Positions 23,262-34,468 of a DNA stretch of 64,000 bases are shown here, one piece after another (position 1 is the first letter of the stretch; every line of letters begins with the position of its first letter). A program made the position numbers and the translations under genes. Under the pieces are notes generated by a model that was given only the letters and a program-made list of their open reading frames with translations, did no database searches and was not told the DNA's origin. The DNA is taken from NCBI GenBank assembly GCA_028753945.1, contig JAPNXP010000004.1, positions 2,790,001-2,854,000 of the forward strand, written 5' to 3'. The stretch comes from Hexactinellida sp. DTS-2022. Taxonomy: Eukaryota > Porifera > Hexactinellida.

Positions 23262-24349
23262 ATTCAATTTTTGCATTATTAATATTTGAAAATGTCCAAA
23301 ATGCAGGAAATCTTTTGTTTTGACTATGTTTATCTAACATAAAGCGAATGATTTCGAGATATTACAAGACTTTTGCACAATAGAACCCTTATTATTTCCC
23401 AATTTGAAGTGGAATAATCACGAATGTTCTTTAATTTACAATTAATATGCTTATTATTATCTGATATAATTAGCTGCGGATTCTTCAATTCTTACATTTT
23501 AAATTTTTGGGACATTTTTGGCTCAATAATTTTGTTTCTTATATATGATGACGATTTTATAATGTTATTTATATCAATTCCTTATCTCGCTTCCTCGTTA
23601 CTATAAGCTTTATTTTGGAATTAAATACAGTGCTAACACCTATCCACCTATTACTGATGGAACTGGGAAAATGTATTTCAACAGTAGCTGGTTAACTCTT
23701 CCCATTGGATTGCATATTCTGAATACTTATCGGGCCATTTTGTAAAATAAGTGTACTATTTTAAGATCTGGATAAAATGGAGATCCAAAAGGTCTGCGTG
23801 CAGAAGACATTATTTGTAGAATGGCAAATATTAAAAAAATTGATACTATTTTGTACGGGTTTGAGATAATAGAATTAAAATAAAATTTATTATATTTTTC
23901 TTCCTACTCGAGTAGGAAGATAAATGAAATATTGACTAATAAAACGAGGTCCTAGAGATTTTTGTTGTTTCTTATCTAGAATTTTGAGTAGATTCCGATT
24001 TCAAATAAAATAATATTTTGCATACATATTTTCGAATAATCTATTTTTTGTGAAGAAAAATACTATTTCTTGTGCTTTTCATTGTTTCGAATTTGATCGT
24101 ATTTACAATGGAAGTTAGAATTTGATCGAAAATATACTAGAAGTTGGAATTTGATCGAAATTCTTTCCTGAAGTTGGAAAAAGTTCGAAAATATTCCATT
24201 GTAATTCGATCTGTCGTATAAATGTAAATATATATAAGTTTGTGCATGACACTCGCTTTTGGTCATCTGGTATGATAGATAAATATGGTTACATATAAGA
24301 AAAGAGTATTTATTAAGTTTTGTTAAAATTGAATTCTCTGTGATTGAAG
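23262..24349. other. No gene recognised
   Basis: AT-rich intron sequence with poly-A/T tracts. No repeats or domains recognised. Confidence 0.4.
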
Positions 24350-24661
24350 GCAAGAAGAAGAATTCGTCCAATTATATCCTGATGGATATCGCTATAGTAA
24401 GAATCGCGAAAACAATGGAAATATATTCCTTAAATGTACTCTCGCAAAGGAATGTTCATGTAATGGTTTGACAAAAGTCGACACAATGGTGAATCTTTTA
24501 GAGATTACAAGTGCACATCATCATTCTCAATCTGATTACAAATGTGACAGCATTGTTTTAGCCAACAGAATTAAAAGAGCAGCTGAGTCGTCTAGGAAAA
24601 ATTCAAGAGAAATATTCGATAATGAATATCTAAATTCTTCAGCAGGATCTTCTTTGAGATG
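24350..24661 (+). pseudogene. FLYWCH-type zinc-finger fragment (MULE-like or host gene relic)
   Basis: An open stretch reads EEFVQLYPDGYRYSKNREN, then IFLKCTLAKECSCNGL and ITSAHHHSQSD. The pattern YxYxKN...CxxxxC...HxH is the FLYWCH zinc finger, common in Mutator-like transposons and in host genes derived from them. Following residues (KRAAESSRKNSREIFDNE) resemble the usual linker. The frame ends in two stops at 24,660-24,665 and no transposase core follows, so only a fragment remains. Confidence 0.55.
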
Positions 24662-24689
24662 ATGAGTGTATTACCATATAAAGAATTAA

Positions 24690-25010
24690 GTGCTAGTAGT
24701 AATCTCATTATCTCAAAGATTATTGAAGTTAGGCCTGGAAAATGTATTATCAATGAATAGGAAGTTACCAATTGCGGATAGATCAGTACTAGCATAGTTT
24801 ACATAAAATCGATAGTTTTTGAGTTATGGCTCATTTAGGAAATATACATTTCCCTGGCATCCGAGGAATGTGTTAACATTCCATTTATAATTTCGATATA
24901 TTTCATTGAACTAGTTATGAACATCCTCATGTTCCAATTTTGAACATTTATACGGGTTTAACTATGTTAAAAGCAGGCTATTTAACACGATAATTCCCAC
25001 GAAAAATTGC
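24690..25010 (-). repeat. Dispersed repeat S, copy 1 (inverted relative to 44,370-44,660)
   Basis: Blocks such as AACTATCGATTTTATGTAAA and TTCATTGATAATACAT are shared, in reverse orientation, with 44,370-44,660, at lower similarity over about 320 bp. The copy at 44 kb begins within a CATGGCC element, so S may be the interior of that family. Confidence 0.6.
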
Positions 25011-25464
25011 TATTACGTAATCAAATTGTGATATATCACAATTCTAAAGGCCGCTATGTATGCCTTGATATCATCTTCCTAACTTCCTATATAATTATAA
25101 TGCATTTCTCAAGTCTGTCAATACTAGTTATTGAGATAAAGCTATGTTAGCTAGTAATCAATGGCCTTTAAGTAATCCATGGTCCAGCAAAATCTACTCG
25201 GTAGTAAGGCCTTATAAGCCAGTCTTATCTCATTAATGGGACCTGCTGAATTGAAACTTTATTGGTCTTTCAAGAAATATTTTGCTGAACATAGCTAGTC
25301 GGAAACGTAAGCTTATGTGTATTCACTACAATTTCAGTTCGAATAATTGTGCAGGATCCTATTACAAAGTATAAAGTCCAAAATCAAGAGTGTCATTCAC
25401 ACATATGGACATTTGTGATAAACTTGGAAAATGTCATGTCAGATTATGATTAGAATTTAGTAGG

Positions 25465-25671
25465 TTGTTTGATGGATTAGAAACTACAATAAATCCAAAC
25501 CCCAAATCGCGCTTAAATGCTGAACTTCGAAGTTTGTATAAATGGAATTTTAAATGGAACATAGACAGCTATCGAATATGTAAATCTCATATTATTAACA
25601 ATTGGAGGACAAAACAAAAGCGTGAGATTATTAAGTACAACCATGGCCTACTATATTATACGGCTAGATAA
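25465..25671 (+). other. Open stretch of unknown kind cut by the CATGGCC element
   Basis: The frame encodes about 59 Lys/Asn/Arg-rich residues up to the insertion at 25,642; in the empty site a TAA would follow at once. It has no ATG at the start and no recognised domain, and may be part of the same relic as the FLYWCH fragment. Confidence 0.2.
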
Positions 25672-26424
25672 GTCAAGTATTTGCCATTTTATTTCCTGGC
25701 CAGTGTTTACTTTCTAATTGCTCGTAAAATAAATTACCTATTGTCATGGAATAAACTGAACTTAGGTTTTCAAATACGCTGGAAACATCTAAAATACTTT
25801 TGAGAATGATTTCTCATCGGATTTAACCACAATGACGTAATCAAATATACATACCCATATTTGGTAATTAATACTAATTATGAAGTAGATATTTTGTGAA
25901 CATTAGCTAAATAAGTCCCAAGAACGGTCATTAAACTGACTGGGCAACATGTACGTCGTCAAACAGCACTTTTAAGACTTAGATTAAAATCTAACTATAC
26001 ATTTTAAATATTACAAAATATATGGTTTGATAACAATAGTATAATTATTTACTTACATTGACGTTGAAAAGAATTTGAGTGAAGGGAATGACATAATTAG
26101 TTACTGTAGTTTGTTTTTGACAAGAAAAATGCATTAGGATAAAAACGGCAAAGTTAGATTCTCAAATTATCTAAAAAATCAATATTTATTTAACATCATT
26201 ACCATATATGGGTATGTATATTTGATTACGTCATTGTGGTTAAATCTGGCGAGAAATCATTCACAAAATTATTTTAGATGTTTTCAGCATATTTGAAAAC
26301 CTAAGTTTAGTTTATTCCATGACAATAGGTGATTTATTTTACGAGCAATTAGAAATTAAACACTGGCCTGGAAATAAAATGGCAAATACTTGACTTATCT
26401 AGCCGTATTATATAGTAGGCCATG
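25642..26424. mobile_element. CATGGCC foldback element, copy A
   Basis: 783 bp beginning CATGGCCTACTATATTATAC and ending in its inverse, with arms of well over 100 bp (for example GCCATTTTATTTCCTGGCCA and its inverse). The flanks GTACAAC at 25,635-25,641 and 26,425-26,431 are an exact 7-bp target duplication. No coding. Confidence 0.9.
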
Positions 26425-26690
26425 GTACAACTAATGAACTGCACTATCACAAGAGTATCAGACTCATCTGACGATGAAGAAACTACAGAAACTCGATTTT
26501 ATGTATGTCTACAAGAAAGAAAAGAAAATTTTGCTTTTCTACATGATAATTTGCTTATGCTGTATTCTGAGAAAGATGTGCAAATGAATTATACGTATCT
26601 AATCGTCAATGTCCTATTTGCCGTGAAAATATCAATGGCATTATGTCATGAATATCTTCCAATATTTATTAGTCTTATTATTTTGTGTTC
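26425..26690 (+). pseudogene. Possible RING-finger gene fragment, decayed
   Basis: Reading on from the target duplication gives an acidic stretch (VSDSSDDEETTE) and then FYVCLQERKENFAFLHDNL. A second frame gives RQCPICRENINGIM, the closing CPxC of a RING domain. The spacing resembles RING E3 ligases of the MDM2/IAP type, but the central Cys/His residues are missing and a frame change separates the parts. The call is tentative. Confidence 0.35.
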
Positions 26691-26963
26691 GGTAACATGC
26701 TACTCGATTCTGATATTTATAATAATGTCTCATTATATACATTAATAACCAATGAATTGTTTCTATACACATCGTAATAACTAACTTTCGATCATTTTCC
26801 AACTTCGATAAAAACTTTCGATCAAGTTCCTAGAGAATAATTATTAATCTAATTATAGTAAAATAATATTTATGAGAACTTGATCTTTAGATTAAATTCC
26901 GCGTTCCCTTATCCATAACTAAGCAAAATAAACCATATTTCTATAGCTCACATGGATCTATAA

Positions 26964-28447
26964 CAGGCTTGTCCAACCTTTTCTCTTTACGGGCCGAACT
27001 AGAAACTGTTTAACTGCTTGCGGGCCACCCATATATATTATGGCTTATTAACCGAATAGAATGACTGTCAATATTTTTGTGGGTTCAGTTCGATAATTTG
27101 GTGATTCGCCACTACTGGTAATAACTGCGGAAAGCACTATGTATACTTAACAGGCCCGCTGCCAGAAACAGATAGTAGGTGGGGCAATGAGAATTTGGTT
27201 TGCAGAGTCAGAAATTTTTTAATGAAATCAAGGCAGCGGCGGAGTTAAGATTTGCAAGAAGGGTGGTTGTAGTTTTGTGAACAATCGTATCGCCAACTGG
27301 GGTGTGGGGGTCGCTGTTAGCCTCCCGGGCGGGTCCAGCGAAGAAGCCCCTGGAAACCAGAAACAAAAATAGAGCTAGTCGCCCAAATTACTCAACCAAT
27401 AGGTGCGATACTCAGTTGATTACACTACACGACAAATATTTCTTTTTGAAATGTACCCTTGGAAGTTTAAGTTGTTTTTAACTGGATTTCATGCCCTAAT
27501 TTCAAATTTCAAATCAGATCTTCTCTATCACGTCAATTTTTTTAGATACCAACATGATCATATTAAATACATTTAAGAATTTCCTACTTTTTTAGAATAT
27601 AAATACAAGTTGAAAATATTCTATGCAATCAAAATCCAGGCCACTATGTAAGAAACAATGCTAAAGCAAACAAGTAAGTGAATAAAATAACGTAAGTGAA
27701 TATAATAAAAAATATTATAATAAATTATTTTCAAAATCATGATGTGATGGAAAGGATTGGACTTCAGATTCGGTCTCAGAGGAGATGAATTACCAATAAA
27801 ATTTTCCTCGTTACTAGGGTACCAAATATTTGTTGTCCAGTGTTATTCGAGGTTATTTTTAAAAAATGTGAGCACGAGTAAAATAGAAATTCCAAAAATA
27901 TCCAATTCGACAACAAATCCTAATGTTAGATACATCACACCATTAAGGAAATTCTCAGCAGTGGGCTCAAAATTCTCCAGGGGAGCTCAGCCCCTCTTCT
28001 CCCCACTGGATATGGGCCTGGTAACCACGGTACGTGGTATACCGATGGTATAATTAGGTATAATTAATTATACCAAATTAGGAACATGTTCGGTATAATA
28101 TTCTAAACTTCCATTACACATTGAATATACCTACATCTTTACTACCCTAAATACTCGAAATATACTTGGTATATTGTGGTTTAATATTGGTATAATCTAG
28201 GTGTAATCTAGGTAAATTCAATAAATATTAAGCATTAGGTGATATACCGAAACTAGACACTAATTTGGTATAATTGGTTATACCTAATTATACCATTGGT
28301 ATACCACGTACCGTGCAGTGGTAACGTATATGGTTCTAAAAAAAGTTTGACTAATACTTGTAGTACTTCTCAAATATGTTGGCGGGCCGGATGGAAATCT
28401 CTCGCGGGCCGGATTGTGGCCCGCGGGCCGTAGGTTGGACAATCCTG
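26964..28447. mobile_element. 1.5-kb nonautonomous hAT element
   Basis: Termini CAGGCTTGTCCAACCTT and GGTTGGACAATCCTG, subterminal GGGCCG motifs at both ends, and a perfect 8-bp duplication ATCTATAA at 26,956-26,963 and 28,448-28,455. These are hallmarks of the Charlie-like hAT group. The interior holds an inverted-repeat insert (28,026-28,315) and no transposase. Confidence 0.92.
28026..28315. mobile_element. MITE of GGTATAATTA motifs nested in the hAT element
   Basis: Ends CACGGTACGTGGTATACC and its inverse, with arms of about 55 bp; GGTAAC is found on both sides, but with four extra bases at the right end, so the exact border is uncertain. Confidence 0.65.
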
Positions 28448-28585
28448 ATCTATAAGATGTGTTTTTTGTGCCACCAAAGTATTAATTAATATTAGTATAG
28501 ATTAAATCTACAGCGAAAGGAAAAACAAGTGCAATGTTTCGGATTCAAGGAATATGCTTTCGGATCGGGAGATCCTTGGCACCAG

Positions 28586-28718
28586 CAGAGGCGTGCTGGG
28601 TCCAAGAGGCCCAGGCGGGATTAAGGCCTTACTACTACGAATTTTTTCGGGGGCCCTACGGGCCCACGGTAAGCAACTTTCCGGGTAGTCCGGGCGGGGG
28701 GCGGCCAGCACGCCCCTG
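28586..28718. mobile_element. 133-bp hAT MITE, perfect TSD
   Basis: CAGAGGCGTGCTGG...CCAGCACGCCCCTG with 8-bp duplication GGCACCAG at 28,578-28,585 and 28,719-28,726. GC-rich interior. Confidence 0.92.
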
Positions 28719-28729
28719 GGCACCAGATC

Positions 28730-29687
28730 ATCCTTTTGACTATCGGAGTAGGATCGATGATCTTATTTTTATCAGGGTTCGGATCCACGATAGCGATCGT
28801 TTTGAGTAAAAATTGCGATCTTTTTTGCAATCATTTCACAAAATGTTCTCAATGCTAGTACCCTTGATATTTACTAAACATTTATCTCCTTTTCAAAATA
28901 ATGTAATGTAATTTAATTTTTTCATAATACGGACTAAGATCTTGAATAGCATGAATTCGGACTATTTTCTGAGCTTGTATTTTCCTTTCTTGATTATTAT
29001 ATACCCAATATAGTTAACATACATAGTAAAATATCCCCACAAGATTATCTAGATCAAATCGGAGATCGTTTTGATATTATGCATCGCATTTGCCTATCAT
29101 TTTCTAATGAAAGCTCAGATAGCAATTCTCATAAAATAATATTTCAGTATGATATACATACTACTGAGATGTTAGTATTGGCGCCTAGTGCCTCGTGATG
29201 CTATATACACTTAAAGTACAAAAGTATTGACAATAATTTACTCTTTTTCCTACTTCCGCCCTATATATATATATATACTTAATAGCTTATTTAGAAAGGG
29301 TGAAATTTTTTCGAAAATGGCTCAAACTATTGTAAATATATGGAATGATCGAATCCCTTTGTTGATTGAGTTTAAATCGTCATATGCACAGTTCAAGAAT
29401 TAGTATTTCAATGAAATGATCAATTTCCATGGGGACAGGTACAAATTTGAACCCCCTCACTGTCCATTTCTCTCTATTGACTTGGGGTCATGAACTATGC
29501 AACATCACTGTTTAAAGATCGATCTTAAAGTTGGCTATATACCATATGCCAATTTTCTTTGAAATGGTGGGCTTTGAATAGAATGTAAAAATTCCGAATA
29601 CCCTATAATATACGTACGTTAATTAAATTACTGTACCACAACTAAACTCTCTTCGAATGTTGACTAGTATATTATATTATTCTATAG
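28730..29687. other. 3' end of the DRC3 intron, no gene seen
   Basis: AT-rich, with a (TA)n tract near 29,263-29,277. It ends in the acceptor of the last DRC3 exon. Confidence 0.5.
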
Positions 29688-30642
29688 ATATTTTGAGGAT
29701 ATCAAATTATTGGCAGAATCAACTAAAGAGAACGAAATCTTGCTATTTCAAAAGGAAACCAAAAATAAAGAAAACAATCTTGCTGAAGCTGCGTTTATTG
29801 ATGGCATGAGGGGTCCAGAATTTTACAATTATATAATATATGAGGATTTACCTTGGTTTACTTCTCTACCCGGAATGCAAGATTTTTCGGAAAATTTCCG
29901 TGATAAAATTATATTTACTAGCAAAGAATGTGCTAGATACGGGTTAATAGCTAGAGAAGAAAGAGATATTGATTTAAGGGAATTTATGCTTTGTATTCAC
30001 CAACTAATTTCGAACAACGAAAACCTGAGTATTGAGCTCATATCTAATTTCAAGTCGAAGCGGAGTAAACAGGAATATGAATTGTCAATATTACAAGATG
30101 ACAACTTAGTATATACCACTATTTGTGAATTACGTCGAGGGACTATTGAATTATTCGATATGTTGGTTAAAAATGAGATGGTGTTAGTCGATCAAATTGA
30201 TTTTATATTCCAGGACTTTGAAAGGCACTCTAAAGAGAGGATGGATTTATTTTTGGAACAAATTCGCTCATTTATGTCACAGTGCCGTGATTATTCCCAG
30301 GAATATTCTGAAAAATTAAATGAGATTGCCATAAGTTGTTTGGAACAATTCAACAAAGGTCAATTAGAATTTGATCTCCATGATGAAATATTAAGATTGT
30401 TAGTAGATAAGGAATCGTTGGGTACTACATTATCTGCATCGCATGATTGTCATATGAGCACGATTGACAAGAAGGAAGATAATATAACTCTTTCTATAAA
30501 TAACTATATAAATAAACAAATACATGATATTTTAGATGATGAAACAAATCGTAACAGATTAAGAATTGTAGAAATTAATAATTTAATAGATACATTCAAT
30601 GAATTAATTGATGAAACAGAAGAGAACTATAAACTGGATTGA
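29688..30642 (+). CDS. DRC3: DRC3, last exon: coiled-coil C-terminal half
   Basis: The exon encodes about 317 residues in one open frame ending in TGA at 30,640. Motifs typical of the DRC3 C-terminus are seen in order: FDMLVKNEMVLVDQIDFIFQ, FLEQIRSFMSQCRDYSQEY, EKLNEIAISCLEQFNKG, LRLLVDKESLGTTLSASHD and ETNRNRLRIVEINNLID. The charged heptad-like pattern fits a coiled coil. DRC3 is part of the nexin-dynein regulatory complex, which links outer doublet microtubules and controls ciliary bending. The exon opens at 29,688 after TATTCTATAG, in the phase left by the LRR exon at 628. The first 90 residues (to about VIFTSKE) are less conserved. The frame is intact, so the gene is probably functional despite its huge intron. 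Confidence 0.88.
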
Positions 30643-30777
30643 ACAATATATTATCTAACGATTACATCTGAATTGCCTATTCTTTATCTGTTATAATATA
30701 TTAATATACTAGTACTTTAAAGGCTCGACTTGGAAATTCAAAATATTCTTTTATTATAAAAAACTTGTATGCTGAGA

Positions 30778-30973
30778 CATGGCCTACTTAATATACGGCT
30801 ATGTATGTCGCCGAGAAGGCCATAAAACAAAGAGGCCAGTTTCTAATTTTCAAAATGGAGAATTGATCTTTATTCGAATAATTAGCAATTCTCCATTTTG
30901 AAAATTAGAAACTGGCCTCTTTGTTTCATGGCCTTCTCGGCGACATATATAGCCGTATATTAAGTAGGCCATG
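30778..30973. mobile_element. CATGGCC foldback element, copy B, near-perfect palindrome
   Basis: 196 bp that fold almost completely on themselves; starts CATGGCCTACTTAATATACG and ends in its inverse. Perfect 7-bp duplication GCTGAGA at 30,771-30,777 and 30,974-30,980. About 130 bp after the DRC3 stop codon. Confidence 0.92.
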
Positions 30974-31204
30974 GCTGAGACAATAATTAGTGTTCAAATT
31001 TCTGATTTCTGGTCCATTTTTTCACTGTGAAGAAAATAAGCTCATTATATCCGACATTTCATTTATATTTAAAAGTATGCCATGATAGTAAAAGTATCCC
31101 GCATCATTCATAATATGCCAGAGATTCTGACTACAATTATAAATTAATAGATTAGACTAGGGGAGATGTTTCATGTTTGTTCATAGGGTTCTTAATTATA
31201 TGTA

Positions 31205-31387
31205 CAGTAGAACCTCGTTAGTACGAACATAGTTAATACGAATTTCCGGATAAGACGAACAAATAGTTCCATTAAATCAGGTCCCTACAGTGGCTATTAA
31301 ATGGGTATTACTCCGGTTAATACGAACTCTGAATAATGCAAACAAATTTTACCGTCCGTTGGTGTTCGTATTAACGAGGTTCTACTG
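31205..31387. mobile_element. pogo/Tigger-type MITE
   Basis: 183 bp; CAGTAGAACCTCGTTAGTAC and the inverse ending AACGAGGTTCTACTG, with TA at 31,203-31,204 and 31,388-31,389. This terminal motif is characteristic of pogo/Tigger elements. Confidence 0.88.
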
Positions 31388-31398
31388 TATATTGGTCC

Positions 31399-33400
31399 CA
31401 TAAACTACTTTAATAAAGGACTGTAGGCTGCCAGCTCGGGTCCTGGACAGGGGCGTCAGGTTGACCAAAAAAGCGGGGGGGCCGTTGTACTAGTTCATTC
31501 AATATGTCAAATACACAAATAAAAATGAATAGTACTGTAATATCAATTATATTTTGAATCCTTCCATGTCTGCATTCAATGTCTGCATTTCCTCAAGCTA
31601 AGTGAAGATAGCTTGAGGAATTCTTAAAATAAGTTAATGACATTAATTTGTTTATGATAATATTAATTGGCTTTTATAGTTTTATTACACGTATACATTT
31701 CAAATACATAAATAAATAATATATAATCAGTAGTATCTAGTATTGCAATCACGCACTGCATATTTATTCACAGCACATTGAGTAAACTAGGATCAAAATA
31801 CCTTTAAAGCGATCATAATTTTGAAAAGAAACTGGGGGGGCGGCCCCCCCGGTTTTTGGCTCATTTCAAAACAGGAGGGGCGAGCCCCCCCGCCCCCCCG
31901 AAACCTGACGCCCCTGGTCCTGGAACTTGGGTCCATTGTGTCTTATTGATATCTCGTAATCCGCTAATGCAAGACCACACAGGAAATGTATTATTGTCGT
32001 TTAGGAAGTCGTATTTTGGGAGTCCATTGGTCATATTGACTAATCTCAAATATTTGTGGAATGTGATTTTTGCGGTTTTCACACCTTTCCATATATGGTA
32101 ATAATCTCAAATTCTCGACTTGAGTTAGAGTTAGACATAAGAAATGTATTATTGTCGAATAGGAAGTCACATGTAAGGAAGATATTGGCATATTGACTAT
32201 CACTAATTAGCAGTGCTCGACAAATTAGGTGGTTTGTTGGCGTTAGCCACCAAAAATCTTTCTTAATCCACCAAATTTTTCCTTTGGAGGCTTAACTAAT
32301 CTTCCATTTTGTGGATTATTTGACCATGTGTACATTATATTATTTGTTGCATTATTTGTTATTAATATTAGTGTGTTTTACGGCATCAGTAGTTTGTTAA
32401 GCCATCAGTGGTTTGTTAACCAACCATTGTTTACCGATTAAAATCGGTAGAGGTCCAACTGGCTGCTTTCCACTTTTTCAGTCGCCCAAACACATTCAAA
32501 ATGTGATTCACACACAAATATTTTTCTTCGATCTTTGAGACTCCCTGGATTATTTGGCATTTCCTCAATCTACCTATATTCCGTTCATTTTAATCAGTAT
32601 GAAAACGGAGTATAAACAATTTCCCACCTATATAATTATACTCCACAATGCTTTGGCATAATTCGCGGATCTAGAAGTGGGAAGCACCCACCCTTTGCCC
32701 CTCTGTATGTCTGTCTTCTCACAGATCTTATATATACTAGTATGTTGGTTTTTGTAAAGATAATGTGATGTGTACAACAAACAGAATGAGGCTGATCGCA
32801 ACTGGAAATTCTAAGTTTTTGCTAAGTATGAATCTGTATGAATCTGATTCACTAAATATCTCTAACTCGTTACACTGGGAAAAAAATCACTTTGATCTCA
32901 TCGGGAGTTGTAATATAAGTAGGAATACTATGATAGTACGGGTTATTAAACTAATTACTGCAGTGCTCGACAAATGTAATTTTGTTGGTGACTAATTAAG
33001 CTCACTTTTATGGTGGCTAAAGAATAAAGAACGGCTGGTTTAACAAACCACTGATGGGTTAGCAAACTTATAATGCCGTAAACAACAATAATACTGATGA
33101 CAAATAATGCTACAAAAAATATAACCTACACATTGTCAAATAATCCACAAAATGGAAGATTTGTTAAGCCTCCAAAGGCAATCTTTTGTGGCTAACGCCA
33201 ACAAACCACCTAATTGGTCGAGCACTGCTAATTAGTGATAGTCAATATGCCAATATATTCCTTACATGTGACTTTCTATTCGACTATAGTACATTTCCTG
33301 TGTCTAGCATTAGCGGATTACGAGATATCAATAAGCACAATGGACCCAAGTTCCAGGACTCGAGCTGACAGCCTACAGTCCTTTATTAAAGTAGTCTATG
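31399..33400. mobile_element. 2.0-kb long-inverted-repeat element, 8-bp TSD
   Basis: Starts CATAAACTACTTTAATAAAG and ends with the near inverse ...GTAGTCTATG. Perfect duplication ATTGGTCC at 31,391-31,398 and 33,401-33,408. Arms reach in to about 32,430 and 33,030, over 500 bp each excluding the nested hAT element (31,448-31,916). The middle (32,430-33,030) shows no recognised gene; a frame at 32,765-32,995 is unassigned. Confidence 0.85.
31448..31916. mobile_element. 469-bp hAT element nested in the 2-kb element
   Basis: CAGGGGCGTCAGGTT...AACCTGACGCCCCTG, with perfect 8-bp duplication GTCCTGGA at 31,440-31,447 and 31,917-31,924. It interrupts the left arm of the 2-kb element; the right arm near 33,350 shows the uninterrupted sequence. 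Confidence 0.93.
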
Positions 33401-33511
33401 ATTGGTCCGAACAATTACAGGGCCGTGCGAGCCTATTGATACCTGCCCAGGTCAAACCTAACTAGAGTAAGCATCATTGCTACCCATTGTTAAATTTTTT
33501 TAATCTATATA

Positions 33512-34468
33512 TCTATATATTAAAACCGCAATTGTTGTGTGTGTGTGTGTGTTTGTGTTTGTCTTTAATTGATTGGAAAGACTACGAGTCCCAGAAAGCT
33601 GAAAATTTGTATACAGGGCTAATTTTGCACTGCGACAACGAACTATCGGTTTCTAAACGAAATAATGGGATTATGACGTCATAAACGCACATATTTGGGA
33701 ATAACTCAGTTTTTATTCGATTCGGCCACAATTTTAGATGGCAAGACAACATGCAATGGGACACGTATAACGATTTATGGGAATGTGACGTCACGTATGA
33801 ACTAATTTGGATTCAGCCCTTTGGTTCAATCGACAAATAATTTGTCACATTATAAAACAGAATGTATTGCATGTCTCTAGAAATTTTATAATTTTCGCAT
33901 TTAATCTGAGCCAGGCAATATTATAAATGTAACCTCCGATTGTTGCGTCATTGCACATATTGAGGTTTATGATTTAATCTTTACCTACATTATTTCCGAA
34001 ATTGCATACTTGATTAATCCAGTTTGGCTTCCATCAGTTTATTTCCATTCGTGATGTATCTAGCTTACTTCAATCACATAAGCATACATAATATTATCTA
34101 AGTAATTGAAATATTTATTATACCTATATATTCTGCATAATAAATGACATATTGATGAAGCAGCGAATTAATGATAATCAAAACAATTTACTATGCAAGG
34201 AGCTTAATTATTCATAGGTTAGTAAATAGCATTTAATTAATTAATTAGTTGACATGCATGGGTCCCAAATAGCAGCATATTGAATTGAGTACGTGTAATT
34301 TGCAAGTAACAGGTTTAAAATATTTAATATGAGTGATATTTTAAAGAGGGTAAGGCCGCAAGCGGCCGTTAATTGTGTTGCATAGTGTCTAACACGAACG
34401 AACATAGGTCGCGAAGCGACCTTTGTGAGAGAGTGACCCGCCGCGAAGATACCGAGACACAGGGATCG
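33512..34468 (+). mobile_element. Nonautonomous Helitron, first of a head-to-tail pair
   Basis: 5' end TCTATATATTAAAACCGCAA after host A; 3' region with paired GGTCGCGAAGCGACC-type stems, ending ...AGGGATCG. Its 5' end nearly equals that of autonomous Helitron 1. The next element starts at the very next base. No coding. Confidence 0.7.

Larger units (their letters stand above)
629..29687 (+). other. DRC3 intron of about 29 kb, filled with mobile DNA
   Basis: The donor at 629 (GTATAT) and the acceptor ending at 29,687 (TATTCTATAG) are compatible: the two leftover bases AG at 627-628 plus A at 29,688 make an Arg codon, and the frame runs on into YFEDIKLLAE. No other exon resembling DRC3 was found between them. 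The intron contains the transposons, Helitrons, MITEs and gene fragments listed below. It is several hundred times longer than the 57-101-nt introns of the compact gene at 51.7-52.5 kb. A small exon could have been missed, so a transcript is needed to confirm direct splicing. Confidence 0.7.

Noticed and set aside
28534..28809. 91-codon frame at 28.5 kb
   Set aside because: Runs through a hAT MITE with GC-rich interior; the frame starts in flanking AT-rich DNA.
32765..32995. Frame inside the 2-kb inverted-repeat element as a transposase
   Set aside because: Only 76 codons, no DDE-type or zinc motif; not supportable as a transposase.
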